Assembly: GCA_963775335.1 (NCBI GenBank)
Contig: CAVZIJ010000003.1
Location: 1,674,001 to 1,738,000 of the forward strand
Length of the DNA stretch: 64,000 bases
Direction of reading: 5' to 3'
DNA from: CAVQCX01 sp963775335
GTDB lineage: Bacteria > Pseudomonadota > Gammaproteobacteria > Chromatiales > Chromatiaceae
Part shown: piece after piece, positions 1 to 9,411 of the stretch
Layout: every line of letters begins with the position of its first letter
Numbering within the stretch: position 1 is the stretch's first letter
Made by a program: the position numbers and the translations under genes
The notes under the pieces: model-generated
The model's input: the letters and a program-made list of their open reading frames with translations, nothing else
What the model was told of the DNA's origin: nothing
The model's database searches: none

Positions 1-1452
<1,452 letters not shown>

Positions 1453-1522
1453 CGGTCAACCTCGTCACGACTGAAATCGGTCCTTGCTCGCGGCTACGTC
1501 TGGTTCGCGCTCTGGGTCTTAA

Positions 1523-2260
1523 TTACTGCTCGAGCCGACGCGCCCAATCGGCGATGTGTCGGCGCTCGCGAGGGTTGTCGACCTGGTTGCGGCCGGGGCT
1601 GAAGAACACCCCGGGGGCGTGCAGCAGCTTGCTCACCGGGAAGATGATCATCAGGGTCGCCACCAGCAGCAGATGGATGAGGATGATCGGATCGCCCGGC
1701 AGGTTGGGTAGGGACCCCAGCTGCAGTGTCATCAGCGCCCGGAAGAATTCCTTCACCGCCACCACGTCGGTGTGCACCACGAACGTGGTCATGGCCCCGC
1801 TGACGCCGATCAGCAACAGGAGCAGCAGCATCAGGTGATCCGAAGGCGCGGAGATGTAGCGCACCCGGTCCACGAACAGGCGCCGGCCCCAAAGACCGAG
1901 CAGACCGATGATCATCGCGAACGCCAGGTACTTGACCACAGGGGAGACCCACTCGACGGGCGCCCAGATGGGGTCCTGGAAATAACGCAGGTGGCGGAAC
2001 AGGATGGCGAACAACGCCATGTGGAACGCCCACCCGAAGAGCCAGGTCCACTTGGTGGACTTGAACAAGCTCTCGAAGAAAACCACCTCGCGGAACATGC
2101 GCAACACCACACCGGTCTGGGTCGTCGGTGCCGGCGTCGTGGGAATCTTCAGCGGCGCAGGGGTCTTTGCGAAGCTATAGATCTTCCGGCCCACACCGAC
2201 CACCAGGACGATGAAGGCGGCATAAAACAGCGCAGCATACGCTACCGTCAGAAACGACAT
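1523..2260 (-). CDS. dsrM: DsrM, cytochrome b subunit of the DsrMKJOP complex
   Basis: Integral membrane di-haem cytochrome b of the NarI/HdrE type that links DsrK to quinones. The 245 residues contain about five hydrophobic helices, starting with an N-terminal segment after MSFLTVAYAALFYAAF. Candidate haem histidines lie in HMALFAILFRHLRYF, SDHLMLL, VVHTDVV and ILIHLLLV. Length and gene position (after dsrC, before dsrK) match the family. A GC-rich hairpin lies between dsrC and this gene. Confidence 0.95.
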   Translation of the reverse strand: MSFLTVAYAALFYAAFIVLVVGVGRKIYSFAKTPAPLKIPTTPAPTTQTGVVLRMFREVVFFESLFKSTKWTWLFGWAFHMALFAILFRHLRYFQDPIWAPVEWVSPVVKYLAFAMIIGLLGLWGRRLFVDRVRYISAPSDHLMLLLLLLIGVSGAMTTFVVHTDVVAVKEFFRALMTLQLGSLPNLPGDPIILIHLLLVATLMIIFPVSKLLHAPGVFFSPGRNQVDNPRERRHIADWARRLEQ

Positions 2261-2294
2261 GTTTCCGCATTCCTCAATGGCGCTTGACGATCCC

Positions 2295-2320
2295 GGGGGG
2301 CGGGGCGAGCCCCGCCTCCC
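2295..2320. terminator. GC hairpin between dsrC and dsrM
   Basis: The arms GGCGGGG (2299-2305) and CCCCGCC (2310-2316) enclose a CGAG tetraloop, and four more outer pairs (one G-T) extend the stem to 11 bp. No T-run follows on the minus strand. It therefore looks like an mRNA-stabilising or attenuating hairpin at the dsrC 3' end rather than a full Rho-independent terminator. Confidence 0.55.
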
Positions 2321-2337
2321 AGGTCAGAGCGTCTTGA

Positions 2338-2670
2338 TCAGACGCAACCGGTCGGCTTGGGCAGACCGGCGTAACGGCAGGCCTGCTTGGCCGGCCCGTA
2401 GGGGAACAGGGAGTACAGGTATTTGCTGGTCCCCTTGTCCTTGCCGAGCTTCTTGCCGACAGCCTTGGTCAGCACGCGAACGGCCGGCGCAATCTGGTAC
2501 TCTTCATAGTACTCGCGCAGGAAGTTGATGATCTCCCAGTGCTCGTCGTTCAGGTCGACACCGTCTTCCTTGGCCATGACAGTGGCGACACCGGGCTCCC
2601 ATTCATTGAGGTTGGCGAGGTAGCCTTCTTCGTCGGTCTCCAGGCTCTTACCGCTCACTTCGATAGGCAT
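2338..2670 (-). CDS. dsrC: DsrC, sulfur-carrier protein
   Basis: Small soluble sulfur carrier that is the physiological substrate of DsrAB and forms a protein trisulfide. The 110 residues end in AGLPKPTGCV. Both functional cysteines are present: the penultimate Cys109 (CysA) and Cys98 in KQACRYAG (CysB), which defines true DsrC as opposed to TusE or RspA. A good ribosome site (GAAGAGGAGA) precedes the ATG. It lies between dsrH and dsrM. A cysteine-free paralogue lies at 9412-9750 in this window. Confidence 0.97.
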   Translation of the reverse strand: MPIEVSGKSLETDEEGYLANLNEWEPGVATVMAKEDGVDLNDEHWEIINFLREYYEEYQIAPAVRVLTKAVGKKLGKDKGTSKYLYSLFPYGPAKQACRYAGLPKPTGCV

Positions 2671-2711
2671 CGGAATCTCTCCTCTTCGCTCTAAAATGAA
2701 TTGCAGTTAAG

Positions 2712-3011
2712 TCACAACCAGGACTGAACCTTGTCCTTGGCCTCGACCAGATCGACGAAGCCCGCGTAGTCGACAACCTTCACGCCATTCGCCAGCTTGT
2801 TCTCACCAATACCCCGCGCGGCGAGATCGGCGCCAAGGACGCAGACCTCACCCAGGCCCGCCAGCTTGCCGGCGGCAGCCCCACCGTTCATCGCCGCGTA
2901 CACGCCGTCTTCGATCAGAAGGACCGTATCACCATCCCTGACGTACGCAACACAGGTATCCAGGCTGTTCCGCTCGTAAGGGGACTTGTTCACCACGTGC
3001 AAGATCGACAT
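2712..3011 (-). CDS. dsrH: DsrH, sulfurtransferase complex subunit (TusB-like)
   Basis: Subunit of the DsrE2F2H2 heterohexamer that passes persulfide sulfur to DsrC. The 99 residues (MSILHVVNKS...) keep the family cysteine as Cys20 in LDTCVAYV. It sits 15 bases after dsrF and about 40 bases before dsrC. This gene arrangement marks sulfur oxidisers and is absent from sulfate reducers. Confidence 0.94.
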   Translation of the reverse strand: MSILHVVNKSPYERNSLDTCVAYVRDGDTVLLIEDGVYAAMNGGAAAGKLAGLGEVCVLGADLAARGIGENKLANGVKVVDYAGFVDLVEAKDKVQSWL

Positions 3012-3026
3012 CGCCTGATCCTCCCC

Positions 3027-3434
3027 TTAAAAGTTGAACAGCACGTCGTGCTCGGCCATGAGATCGGCCATCTCCGCCCGGGTCACCAGGTGGATCGAGT
3101 CCTTTTCCGCGTAGTCCTCGTCCTCGTCCTCCCAGGTCAGGTGCTGCAGATCGTCCAGGGTCAGGCCGCGCTCTTCGAGCGACTCCTTCTCGACGTAGAT
3201 CTTCTTGACCTCGTAGTCGCCCAGGGCCGAATAGGTCGGCGAGAAATTCTTCATGCCGAGCCCCTTGGTATCCTGATCCTTGGTCAGCTCGAACACGCCG
3301 TCGTCGATGAAGGCGACACTGACGTCCTGCTCGAATGCCGCACCGATCAGCACGACCTCCAGGGATTCCCAGGCATAGATGGTGCCGTAGGGCGCCCTGC
3401 GGTTCACGTACAAGAACTTCTTTATTTCAGACAT
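3027..3434 (-). CDS. dsrF: DsrF, sulfurtransferase complex subunit (TusC-like)
   Basis: Middle subunit of the DsrEFH complex. It has 135 residues beginning MSEIKKFLYVNRRAPYG, with the DsrE-fold core and the usual size. No cysteine is visible anywhere in the protein, which agrees with sulfur being carried by DsrE Cys78 and DsrH Cys20 rather than by DsrF. It lies between dsrE (11-base gap) and dsrH (15-base gap). Confidence 0.93.
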   Translation of the reverse strand: MSEIKKFLYVNRRAPYGTIYAWESLEVVLIGAAFEQDVSVAFIDDGVFELTKDQDTKGLGMKNFSPTYSALGDYEVKKIYVEKESLEERGLTLDDLQHLTWEDEDEDYAEKDSIHLVTRAEMADLMAEHDVLFNF

Positions 3435-3445
3435 CGCCGCCTCCG

Positions 3446-3838
3446 TCAGTCGCCGAACACGACCAGACGGTCGCTCTGGATTGCCCCTTCCACCAACTGC
3501 CCGAGCCCGGAGATGCGGAAGCCCGGCGCAATGTTGGTGGCATCCTTGCCATTACGCTTGGCCTCGCCCTCGTCCACGATCCCGCGGCGCTGGGCGGCAG
3601 CCACGCATACCACCAGATCGAGGCCGTGTTGCTCGGCGAGCTCGCTCCAGCGCTTGACGACGTTGCGGTCGTCCTGGGGGGGAGTCGTCAGCCGGGTGCC
3701 GTTGTTCACGCCATCGTGATAGAAGAAGACCCGGAAGATCTCGTGTCCCTTCTCCAGCGCGGCCTTGGTGAACTGGTAGGCGCTGTCGGCCGCCTCGTGC
3801 TGGTACGGCCCTTCGTTAACCTGGATCGTCAGCTTCAT
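3446..3838 (-). CDS. dsrE: DsrE, catalytic subunit of the DsrEFH sulfurtransferase (TusD-like)
   Basis: 130 residues starting MKLTIQVNEGPYQ; this start was chosen over upstream ones because it matches the family length and clears dsrB. The active cysteine is Cys78 in DLVVCVAAAQRRG, the residue that receives and donates sulfur in the DsrE/TusD family. It follows dsrB after 14 bases. Confidence 0.95.
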   Translation of the reverse strand: MKLTIQVNEGPYQHEAADSAYQFTKAALEKGHEIFRVFFYHDGVNNGTRLTTPPQDDRNVVKRWSELAEQHGLDLVVCVAAAQRRGIVDEGEAKRNGKDATNIAPGFRISGLGQLVEGAIQSDRLVVFGD

Positions 3839-3852
3839 CGATCGACTCCGCT

Positions 3853-4929
3853 TCAGAACCGGATGTGGGTCGAGGCGTTCAGCGAATTGCGAGCACCGCG
3901 CCAGTTGTCGATGTGGTACTTGGTGAACGGCAGCTCGACCTGCTCGAAGAACCGCGGCCAGCCGATACGCTCGATCCACTCGTTGATCCGCTCCCAGTCG
4001 CGCGCGCCTTCCTTGTAGCCCTTGAGGATGCGCTTGACGATCGCGGTGGCCTCGGGCCAGCGCGGCGGGTTGTTGGGAATGCCGGCTGCCACCAGCTTCT
4101 GGAAGCTGGGCTTGCCGCGGGCATTGGAGTGGTTGCCGCCGACCCAGATCGCCAGCTTGGAGTGCATGGCGTCGTTGATCTGCATCGGGGGGCAGGGCGG
4201 GAAGCAGGCGCCGCAGCAGATGCACTTCTTCTCGTCCACTTCCAGCGAAGGCTTGCCGTTGACCATGGCCGGACGGATGGCCGCTACCGGGCAACGGGCC
4301 ACGACGGAGGGGCGCTCGCAGACGTTGGCCACCAGATCATGATTGATCTTCGGGGGCTTGGTGTGCTGGACGTTGATGGCGATGTCACCCTGGCCGCCGC
4401 AGTTGATCTGGCAGCAGGAGGTGGTGATATGCACCCGGTTGGGCATGTTGGCGTTGCGGAACTCGTCGATGAGCTCGTCCATCATGGACTTGACCACGCC
4501 GGAAGCGTCGGTGCCCGGGATGTCGCAGTGTAGCCAGCCCTGGGTATGGGAGATCATGGTCACCGAGTTCTGGGTGCCGCCGACGATGAACCCCGCGCCT
4601 TCGAGCGCGTCGATCAGAGGCTGGACCTTCGCCTCGTCGGTCACCATGTACTCGATGTTGCTGCGCAGGGTGAAGTGTACATGGCCCTCGGCGTACTGAT
4701 CGCCGATGTCGCACAGCTTGCGCAGCGTATAGACGTCCAGGATGCGCTGGGTGCCGGCCTTCACGGTCCAGATCTTGTCGCCGCTGTAGGCCACATGCAG
4801 CAGCACGCCGGGACGGGGGTGCTCGTGGTACTTCCACATCCCGAAGTTCTTGCGCATCGTCGGATGCATGTACTGAAACGGATCGGGGCAGCCGCTCTCG
4901 ACCGGCTCGCGCATGTCTTGCATCGCCAT
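3853..4929 (-). CDS. dsrB: DsrB, dissimilatory sulfite reductase beta subunit
   Basis: Beta subunit of reverse-type sulfite reductase, which oxidises DsrC-bound sulfur to sulfite in the cytoplasm. It has 358 residues. Cofactor-binding cysteines lie in GWLHCDIPG and TTSCCQINCGG (residues 170-179), and a ferredoxin motif CICCGACFPPC lies at 236-246. Placement after dsrA and before dsrE is the arrangement of sulfur oxidisers. Confidence 0.97.
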   Translation of the reverse strand: MAMQDMREPVESGCPDPFQYMHPTMRKNFGMWKYHEHPRPGVLLHVAYSGDKIWTVKAGTQRILDVYTLRKLCDIGDQYAEGHVHFTLRSNIEYMVTDEAKVQPLIDALEGAGFIVGGTQNSVTMISHTQGWLHCDIPGTDASGVVKSMMDELIDEFRNANMPNRVHITTSCCQINCGGQGDIAINVQHTKPPKINHDLVANVCERPSVVARCPVAAIRPAMVNGKPSLEVDEKKCICCGACFPPCPPMQINDAMHSKLAIWVGGNHSNARGKPSFQKLVAAGIPNNPPRWPEATAIVKRILKGYKEGARDWERINEWIERIGWPRFFEQVELPFTKYHIDNWRGARNSLNASTHIRF

Positions 4930-5047
4930 CGTTACCTCCAGTAGAGCTCGCTAAACAGTAGTCGGTGCAGGGTCATTGCCGCCTGATGAAAAGGCCCCCT
5001 CTTGCCGGGACGTGCGCCCCGGCAACCGAGGGCCCGACCGGCAGCGA

Positions 5048-6295
5048 TCAGCCTTCCGCCTTGCGGGCGAAGTAGGCTTCCGCCGCTTCGTCCCAGCCGT
5101 CCATGCGGACGTAGGAGCTCTGGCGCGGCTCGCTGACCATGTTGGGATCGGGGTCGATCCCGATGCCCTCGAGGAAGTTGACCAGACCGATACGCTCGAT
5201 CATCTCGCCGCAACGCTCGTGCTCCAGGGCGTTCTCGGCCCAGAAATCGATGATCTCTTCGGCCATTTCGACCAGGGACTCGTAGTCCTCCTCGGTGTCG
5301 AGCTTCTTGAACGGCACCACGACAGTGCCCATCAGGTCGCCGATCTTCAGGGTGCGCTTGCCGCCGATGAGGATGGTCACGCCCCTGTCGTCACCCGGAT
5401 GCAGGGCCTTGGGCATGACGTTGAGGCAGTGCATGCAGCGCACGCAGTCCTTGTTGTCGACGGCCAGGGAATCGTCGTCGTTCAGGGCCAGCGCCTTGGT
5501 CGGGCAGCGGTTCACCACGTTGTCGATGATGTACTGGCGGCCTTTCTTGGCGACGTAGGCCTTGACCTCCGCCTGGTCGACCTTCATGTCGTCGCGCCAA
5601 GTGCCGATCACGGCAAAGTCAGCACGCTCGATGGCGTTCTGGCAGTCGTTGGGGCAGCCCGAGACCTTGAACTTGAACTTGTAGGGCAGGGCCGGACGGT
5701 GCACGTCGTCGGTGAAGTTGTTCACCAGCAGGCGATGCGCCTTCTGCTCGTTGGTGCAGGACATCTCGCAACGCGCCGCACCCACGCAGGACATGGCAGT
5801 GCGCACGCAGGGGCCGGCGCCGCCGAGGTCCCAGCCGTAGTCGTTGATCTCGTCGAAAAAGTGCTGGGTGCCCTTGGTGTCGGTCCCGATGAACATGATG
5901 TTGCCGGTCTGACCGTGGAAGGTCACCAGGCCCGAGCCCCACTTCTCCCAGCTGTCGGCCAACTGGCGCAGCATCTTGGTGGAGTAGTGGTTGCCCGCCG
6001 GGGGCTGAACGCGCAGGGTGTGGAATTCTTTGGATTCGGGGAAGGCCTTGCCGACCTCGGAGAACCGCGGAATGATGCCACCGCCGTAGCCGTACACCGA
6101 CACCGTGCCGCCCTTCCAGTAGCCCTTGCGCGTCTCGTAGGAATGTTCCAGCTGGCCGAGCAGGTCGTTGGTGACCTTGTTGATGCGCTCCTCGGGGTGC
6201 TGGTCGCGCAGACGCTTGATCCCGGAAATGAAGCTGGGCCAGGGACCGGTCTCCAGCTGGTCGAGCATCGGGGTCTGGTGCTTTTCGATTGCCAT
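5048..6295 (-). CDS. dsrA: DsrA, dissimilatory sulfite reductase alpha subunit
   Basis: Catalytic subunit with sirohaem and Fe-S clusters, 415 residues. The sirohaem-linked cluster motif is Cys170-x5-Cys176 with Cys214-x3-Cys218 (SGCPNDC). A ferredoxin insert holds Cys264, Cys284, Cys287 and Cys290. The start MAIEKHQTPML is preceded by a good ribosome site (AGGAGA). It is the first gene of the minus-strand dsr operon. About 400 bases of promoter region separate it from the divergent block at 6700. Confidence 0.97.
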   Translation of the reverse strand: MAIEKHQTPMLDQLETGPWPSFISGIKRLRDQHPEERINKVTNDLLGQLEHSYETRKGYWKGGTVSVYGYGGGIIPRFSEVGKAFPESKEFHTLRVQPPAGNHYSTKMLRQLADSWEKWGSGLVTFHGQTGNIMFIGTDTKGTQHFFDEINDYGWDLGGAGPCVRTAMSCVGAARCEMSCTNEQKAHRLLVNNFTDDVHRPALPYKFKFKVSGCPNDCQNAIERADFAVIGTWRDDMKVDQAEVKAYVAKKGRQYIIDNVVNRCPTKALALNDDDSLAVDNKDCVRCMHCLNVMPKALHPGDDRGVTILIGGKRTLKIGDLMGTVVVPFKKLDTEEDYESLVEMAEEIIDFWAENALEHERCGEMIERIGLVNFLEGIGIDPDPNMVSEPRQSSYVRMDGWDEAAEAYFARKAEG

Positions 6296-6699
6296 CTTGC
6301 TCGTTCTCCTAACTGTCCGAAGTTCTGAGAAGTTCGCCGCCCCGAACCCGGTTCGGACCGGCAGTGCCTCACGCTAACTCGCAGAGCGCTCGCGCCGATT
6401 GTCTCGGCGATCCGGGGCCGGCTAGCCCGCAGCACCCGGCGCTCCATAAAGCTTGACTAATATAGCCAAGCGAGCTGGGCCACCATACTCCACCAAAGGG
6501 GGGTAGGCTGGCTGGCCTGCTACCCCTTAAGGGATATTCCCTCGAATCGGGGCCTTCGGCTTGACCGGCGCGGACCCTTGCGATCCGCTCCAGCACCGCG
6601 CGCTTGCGGCCCAGGGGCCCTCAGCGGGACGCCGGACCTCAAGTTCTTACGGCCGGCGAAAGTAACCCGCTATTCTACGTGGGAGTGATTTGTCGGTCA
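6296..6699. promoter_or_regulatory. Divergent dsr control region with several palindromes
   Basis: No gene fits this 404-base stretch between dsrA and the divergent dioxygenase gene. Visible dyads are: CCGAAC/GTTCGG around CCG (6342-6356); GCTTGACTA/TAGCCAAGC at 6451-6471, with an AT-rich centre giving TATATT on the minus strand as a possible -10 for dsrA; AAGGGGGGTAG (6496-6506) facing CTACCCCTT (6520-6528); and AGGGA-TAT-TCCCT (6530-6542). These are candidate operators for sulfide-responsive regulation. Which one is used is inference. Confidence 0.55.
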
Positions 6700-7653
6700 A
6701 TGCATTCTAATATTCCCATGCAATTCACTCAGCTTCCGGCAACGCCTGCGGGATCCCCCTTCGATCCGGACAATCGGGCGGCCTATCTGCGCTGGCGCGA
6801 CGCCAAGCTGGCCTCCGCCCCCCGAGCCCTGGAGGCGCTCGTCGTTGCCGTGCGCGATCCGGCCGCCTTGTCGGACGAGGAGCTGTACGCGCTGCGCGGG
6901 GCCTGCCGGGCCGCGAACCTGGCGATATTCGATACCGGTCGCCCGTTCGCCGACGGGGCCGCGCTGCAGGCGTTCGGGGCACAGCTCGGATTGCGCCGCC
7001 TCGACGTAAACCTGTGCGCCGAAGAGGACGGCGTCAGCGCTTTGAGCGTTCGACCCCGAGGCCAACAGGCGGACTATATCCCCTACACGGACCGGCCCCT
7101 GAGCTGGCATACGGACGGGTATTACAACGCGGCGGGTCGGCAGATCCGGTCTTGGATCTTGTACTGCGTCCGCCAGGCCGCCGAAGGGGGCGGCAACGCC
7201 CTCCTGGATCACGAGATGGCCTACCTGCTGATGCGCGACCACAATCCGGACTACGTCCGTGTCCTGATGGCCCCGGACGCCATGACCATCCCGGCGAACA
7301 CCAAAGGGACGCGCGAGATCCGCCCGGTGAGCACCGGGCCGGTCTTCTCGGTGGATCCGGGGACGGGCACCCTGCACATGCGCTACTCAGCGCGCCAGCG
7401 CAACGTCCTGTGGAAGCCCGATCGCCTCACCGAGGAGGCCCGCCGCTGGCTGGAGCGCTTGCTTTCCGACCCGAGTGCGCCCATCTACGAGTACCGGCTA
7501 GGGCCGGGGCAGGGCATACTGAGCAACAATGTCCTGCATCGGCGCCAGGGGTTTCGCGACGCCCCGGAGACCGGCGAGACCCGGCTGCTGCTGCGGGCCC
7601 GTTACTACGACCGGATCGCCGCAACGGACGGCCCGCCCCCCTGTTCGAGCTGA
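6700..7653 (+). CDS. TauD/TfdA-like Fe(II)/2-oxoglutarate dioxygenase
   Basis: Predicted non-haem iron dioxygenase, substrate unknown, about 317 residues. The HxD iron motif is in LSWHTDGYYN, the distal histidine is likely in LSNNVLHRRQGF, and the 2-oxoglutarate arginine in LLLRARYYDR. ATG at 6700 (MHSNIPMQF) and ATG at 6718 are both possible starts; GGGAGTG upstream slightly favours the first. It is the first gene of the plus-strand block divergent from dsrA. A taurine or organosulfonate substrate would suit a sulfur locus but is speculation. Confidence 0.8.
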   Translation: MHSNIPMQFTQLPATPAGSPFDPDNRAAYLRWRDAKLASAPRALEALVVAVRDPAALSDEELYALRGACRAANLAIFDTGRPFADGAALQAFGAQLGLRRLDVNLCAEEDGVSALSVRPRGQQADYIPYTDRPLSWHTDGYYNAAGRQIRSWILYCVRQAAEGGGNALLDHEMAYLLMRDHNPDYVRVLMAPDAMTIPANTKGTREIRPVSTGPVFSVDPGTGTLHMRYSARQRNVLWKPDRLTEEARRWLERLLSDPSAPIYEYRLGPGQGILSNNVLHRRQGFRDAPETGETRLLLRARYYDRIAATDGPPPCSS

Positions 7654-7669
7654 AGGTGTACGGAGAGAG

Positions 7670-7858
7670 ATGCTTTATCTGAGCCAGATCCTCATCGCGC
7701 ACAAAGACCTGGACTCGTTCGACGAGCTGACCGCTGTCGTCCAGGAATACGCCCGCAGCGGCGAGCGTTTCTTCCGCATGGACGTCAAACCGCCCTACGC
7801 CGACACCCCCGAGAACTGGGAAGACCGGCTCGAGGCGGCGTTCAGCGGCCTGGTCTGA
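7670..7858 (+). CDS. Small acidic conserved-looking protein, unknown function
   Basis: 62 residues, MLYLSQILIAHKDLDS...ENWEDRLEAAFSGLV, with a ribosome site (CGGAGAGAG) directly before the ATG. It has no signal peptide, membrane helix or cysteine. It lies 16 bases after the dioxygenase stop and 25 bases before the next gene, so it is almost certainly co-transcribed with both. I do not recognise the family. Confidence 0.7.
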   Translation: MLYLSQILIAHKDLDSFDELTAVVQEYARSGERFFRMDVKPPYADTPENWEDRLEAAFSGLV

Positions 7859-7883
7859 TCAGATCAACAGTTCGGAGCCCCGG

Positions 7884-8588
7884 ATGGAATTCTTCGACTC
7901 AACCCTGTCAGACACCGCCCTCGATTCCGTCAGCGCCCTGAAGCGCCAGGAGCAGGCCGAGCTGGAGTCGAGGCTCGCCTCGCTGCAACGCCGCCTGGCC
8001 GAGGAGCCCAGCGAAGGGCTGCAGCGGGCGCGGCTGCATCTGGAGCTTGCCCGCACGCTGGTCGGGCTGGAGCGCGGCGCCAAAGCCTGGGCACCGGGCC
8101 GGCTCGCCTTCGATGCCTTCGTCCTGGCCGAGCGCTGGGAGGACGCCGCCGACGCCTGCAACGTCCTGTTTCGCAGCGAGCAGCCCGGCTCCCTGCCCGC
8201 GCTCGGCCAGGGCATCTGGCTCGGCGTCACCTTTCCGATCGACCCCGAGCTGAGCGTCCACCTGCTCAGCCACGTCGTCGACGAAACGCCAGACGACTCC
8301 GACGGGGCCGCCGTGGCGGCCACGGCTGCTCTCTACGTCGCGGACATGCGCAGCGAGGGGCCGCTGCACGAGAAGCTGCACTTCTTCGCGAGTCAGCTGC
8401 TCGGCAACGTGGCCCGGCGCCACAGCGGGGTCGAGACCCAGGAGCAGTTCGACTTCTGGCTGGAGCGGCTCGAGCTGAAGGAGCCCGCCAAGTTCTTTCC
8501 CCGCCTGCGCAACGTCGTCGACGTGCTAGTCCAGGACGACTGGTGGTTCGATCGCGACGCGGTGCAGGCCCGACTTCCGGTGAATTGA
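7884..8588 (+). CDS. Unknown alpha-helical protein between dioxygenase and Cas6-like gene
   Basis: 234 residues, mostly helical by composition, with a charged stretch near residues 20-45 (KRQEQAELESRLASLQRRLAEE) that could form a coiled coil. There is one cysteine pair candidate at most and no signal peptide. The stop lies one base before the ATG of the Cas6-like gene, indicating translational coupling. No family recognised. The tight coupling suggests that it works with the endonuclease-like protein. Confidence 0.75.
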   Translation: MEFFDSTLSDTALDSVSALKRQEQAELESRLASLQRRLAEEPSEGLQRARLHLELARTLVGLERGAKAWAPGRLAFDAFVLAERWEDAADACNVLFRSEQPGSLPALGQGIWLGVTFPIDPELSVHLLSHVVDETPDDSDGAAVAATAALYVADMRSEGPLHEKLHFFASQLLGNVARRHSGVETQEQFDFWLERLELKEPAKFFPRLRNVVDVLVQDDWWFDRDAVQARLPVN

Positions 8589-8589
8589 G

Positions 8590-9264
8590 ATGTTCTGGCA
8601 GGAAGACTCCGCGACCCCCGAGCAGCGCTTCCCCGACGACATCCTCGACGTGCTGTTCGCCCTCAAGGGCCGGCAGATCCCCGTCGACCATGCCCACTCG
8701 CTCTCGCAGGCGCTGCGCGCCGCCCTGTCCTGGCTCGCCGACGAGCCCCGCGCTGGGGTCCACCTCATACACGTCGCCGGGTCCCAGAACGGCTGGCAGC
8801 GCCCCGACGACCTGCTTCATCTCTCGCGGCGCACCCGGCTCACGCTGCGCCTGCCCAAGGAGCGGCTGGCCGACGCCGAGGCCCTGGTCGGAGCGACCCT
8901 GGACCTAGACGGCCACCGGGTCGAGGTCGGCCCCTTCAGCACCCGCCCATTGAGCACCCAGAGCACCCTGTTCGCGCGCCACCTCGTGTGCGAGCCCGAT
9001 GAGGAAGAGGAGGCGTTCCTGAGGCGGATGGTGTCGGACCTGGCGCGCATGGGCGTTCGGGTCAAGAAGGCCCTGTGCGGCCGGGCCGCGGCCCTGAGCC
9101 TGCCCGATGGCACGCTCTACACCCGCAGCCTCATGTTGGCCGACCTGTCGGTCGACGACTCTCTGACGCTCCAGCAGGAGGGGCTCGGCCCCGGGCGCAC
9201 GATGGGCTGCGGAATCTTCATTCCGCACAAGGGGATAGACGCGGTCAAGAAGGCCCAGGAGTAG
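8590..9264 (+). CDS. Cas6/Cmx6-like RAMP-fold RNA endonuclease, orphan
   Basis: 224 residues resembling the Cas6/Cmx6 proteins of type I-MYXAN CRISPR systems. The C-terminus has a glycine-rich RAMP loop, GLGPGRTMGCG (198-208), followed by IFIPHKGI. The N-terminal half carries HLIHVAGSQNGWQRP (58-72), whose histidines are catalytic candidates. Cas6 normally cuts CRISPR repeats, but no repeat array and no other cas gene exists in this window. Here it is embedded in a sulfur-metabolism block, so a different RNA substrate is likely. Family assignment is from motif memory and is moderately sure. Confidence 0.6.
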   Translation: MFWQEDSATPEQRFPDDILDVLFALKGRQIPVDHAHSLSQALRAALSWLADEPRAGVHLIHVAGSQNGWQRPDDLLHLSRRTRLTLRLPKERLADAEALVGATLDLDGHRVEVGPFSTRPLSTQSTLFARHLVCEPDEEEEAFLRRMVSDLARMGVRVKKALCGRAAALSLPDGTLYTRSLMLADLSVDDSLTLQQEGLGPGRTMGCGIFIPHKGIDAVKKAQE

Positions 9265-9411
9265 ACCTGGCCTGCTCGCACCACGGCCCTCGGCGCGCAC
9301 CTGCGTCCCCCGCCCGGGGGGCCATACGACCGGGAGGTTTCCCCGCGGCCTCGAATTCAATAAAATTCCCCGGTTCTAAAGTTTGTATGGGCCAAGCTAG
9401 GAGGGGACGAC

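Noticed and set aside
4976..6328. 450-codon plus-strand frame over dsrA
   Set aside because: Antisense to dsrA, with no family features; histidine/valine/alanine-rich as expected for a shadow frame.
8590..9264. Possible CRISPR array next to the Cas6-like gene
   Set aside because: I found no series of regularly spaced direct repeats in the window.
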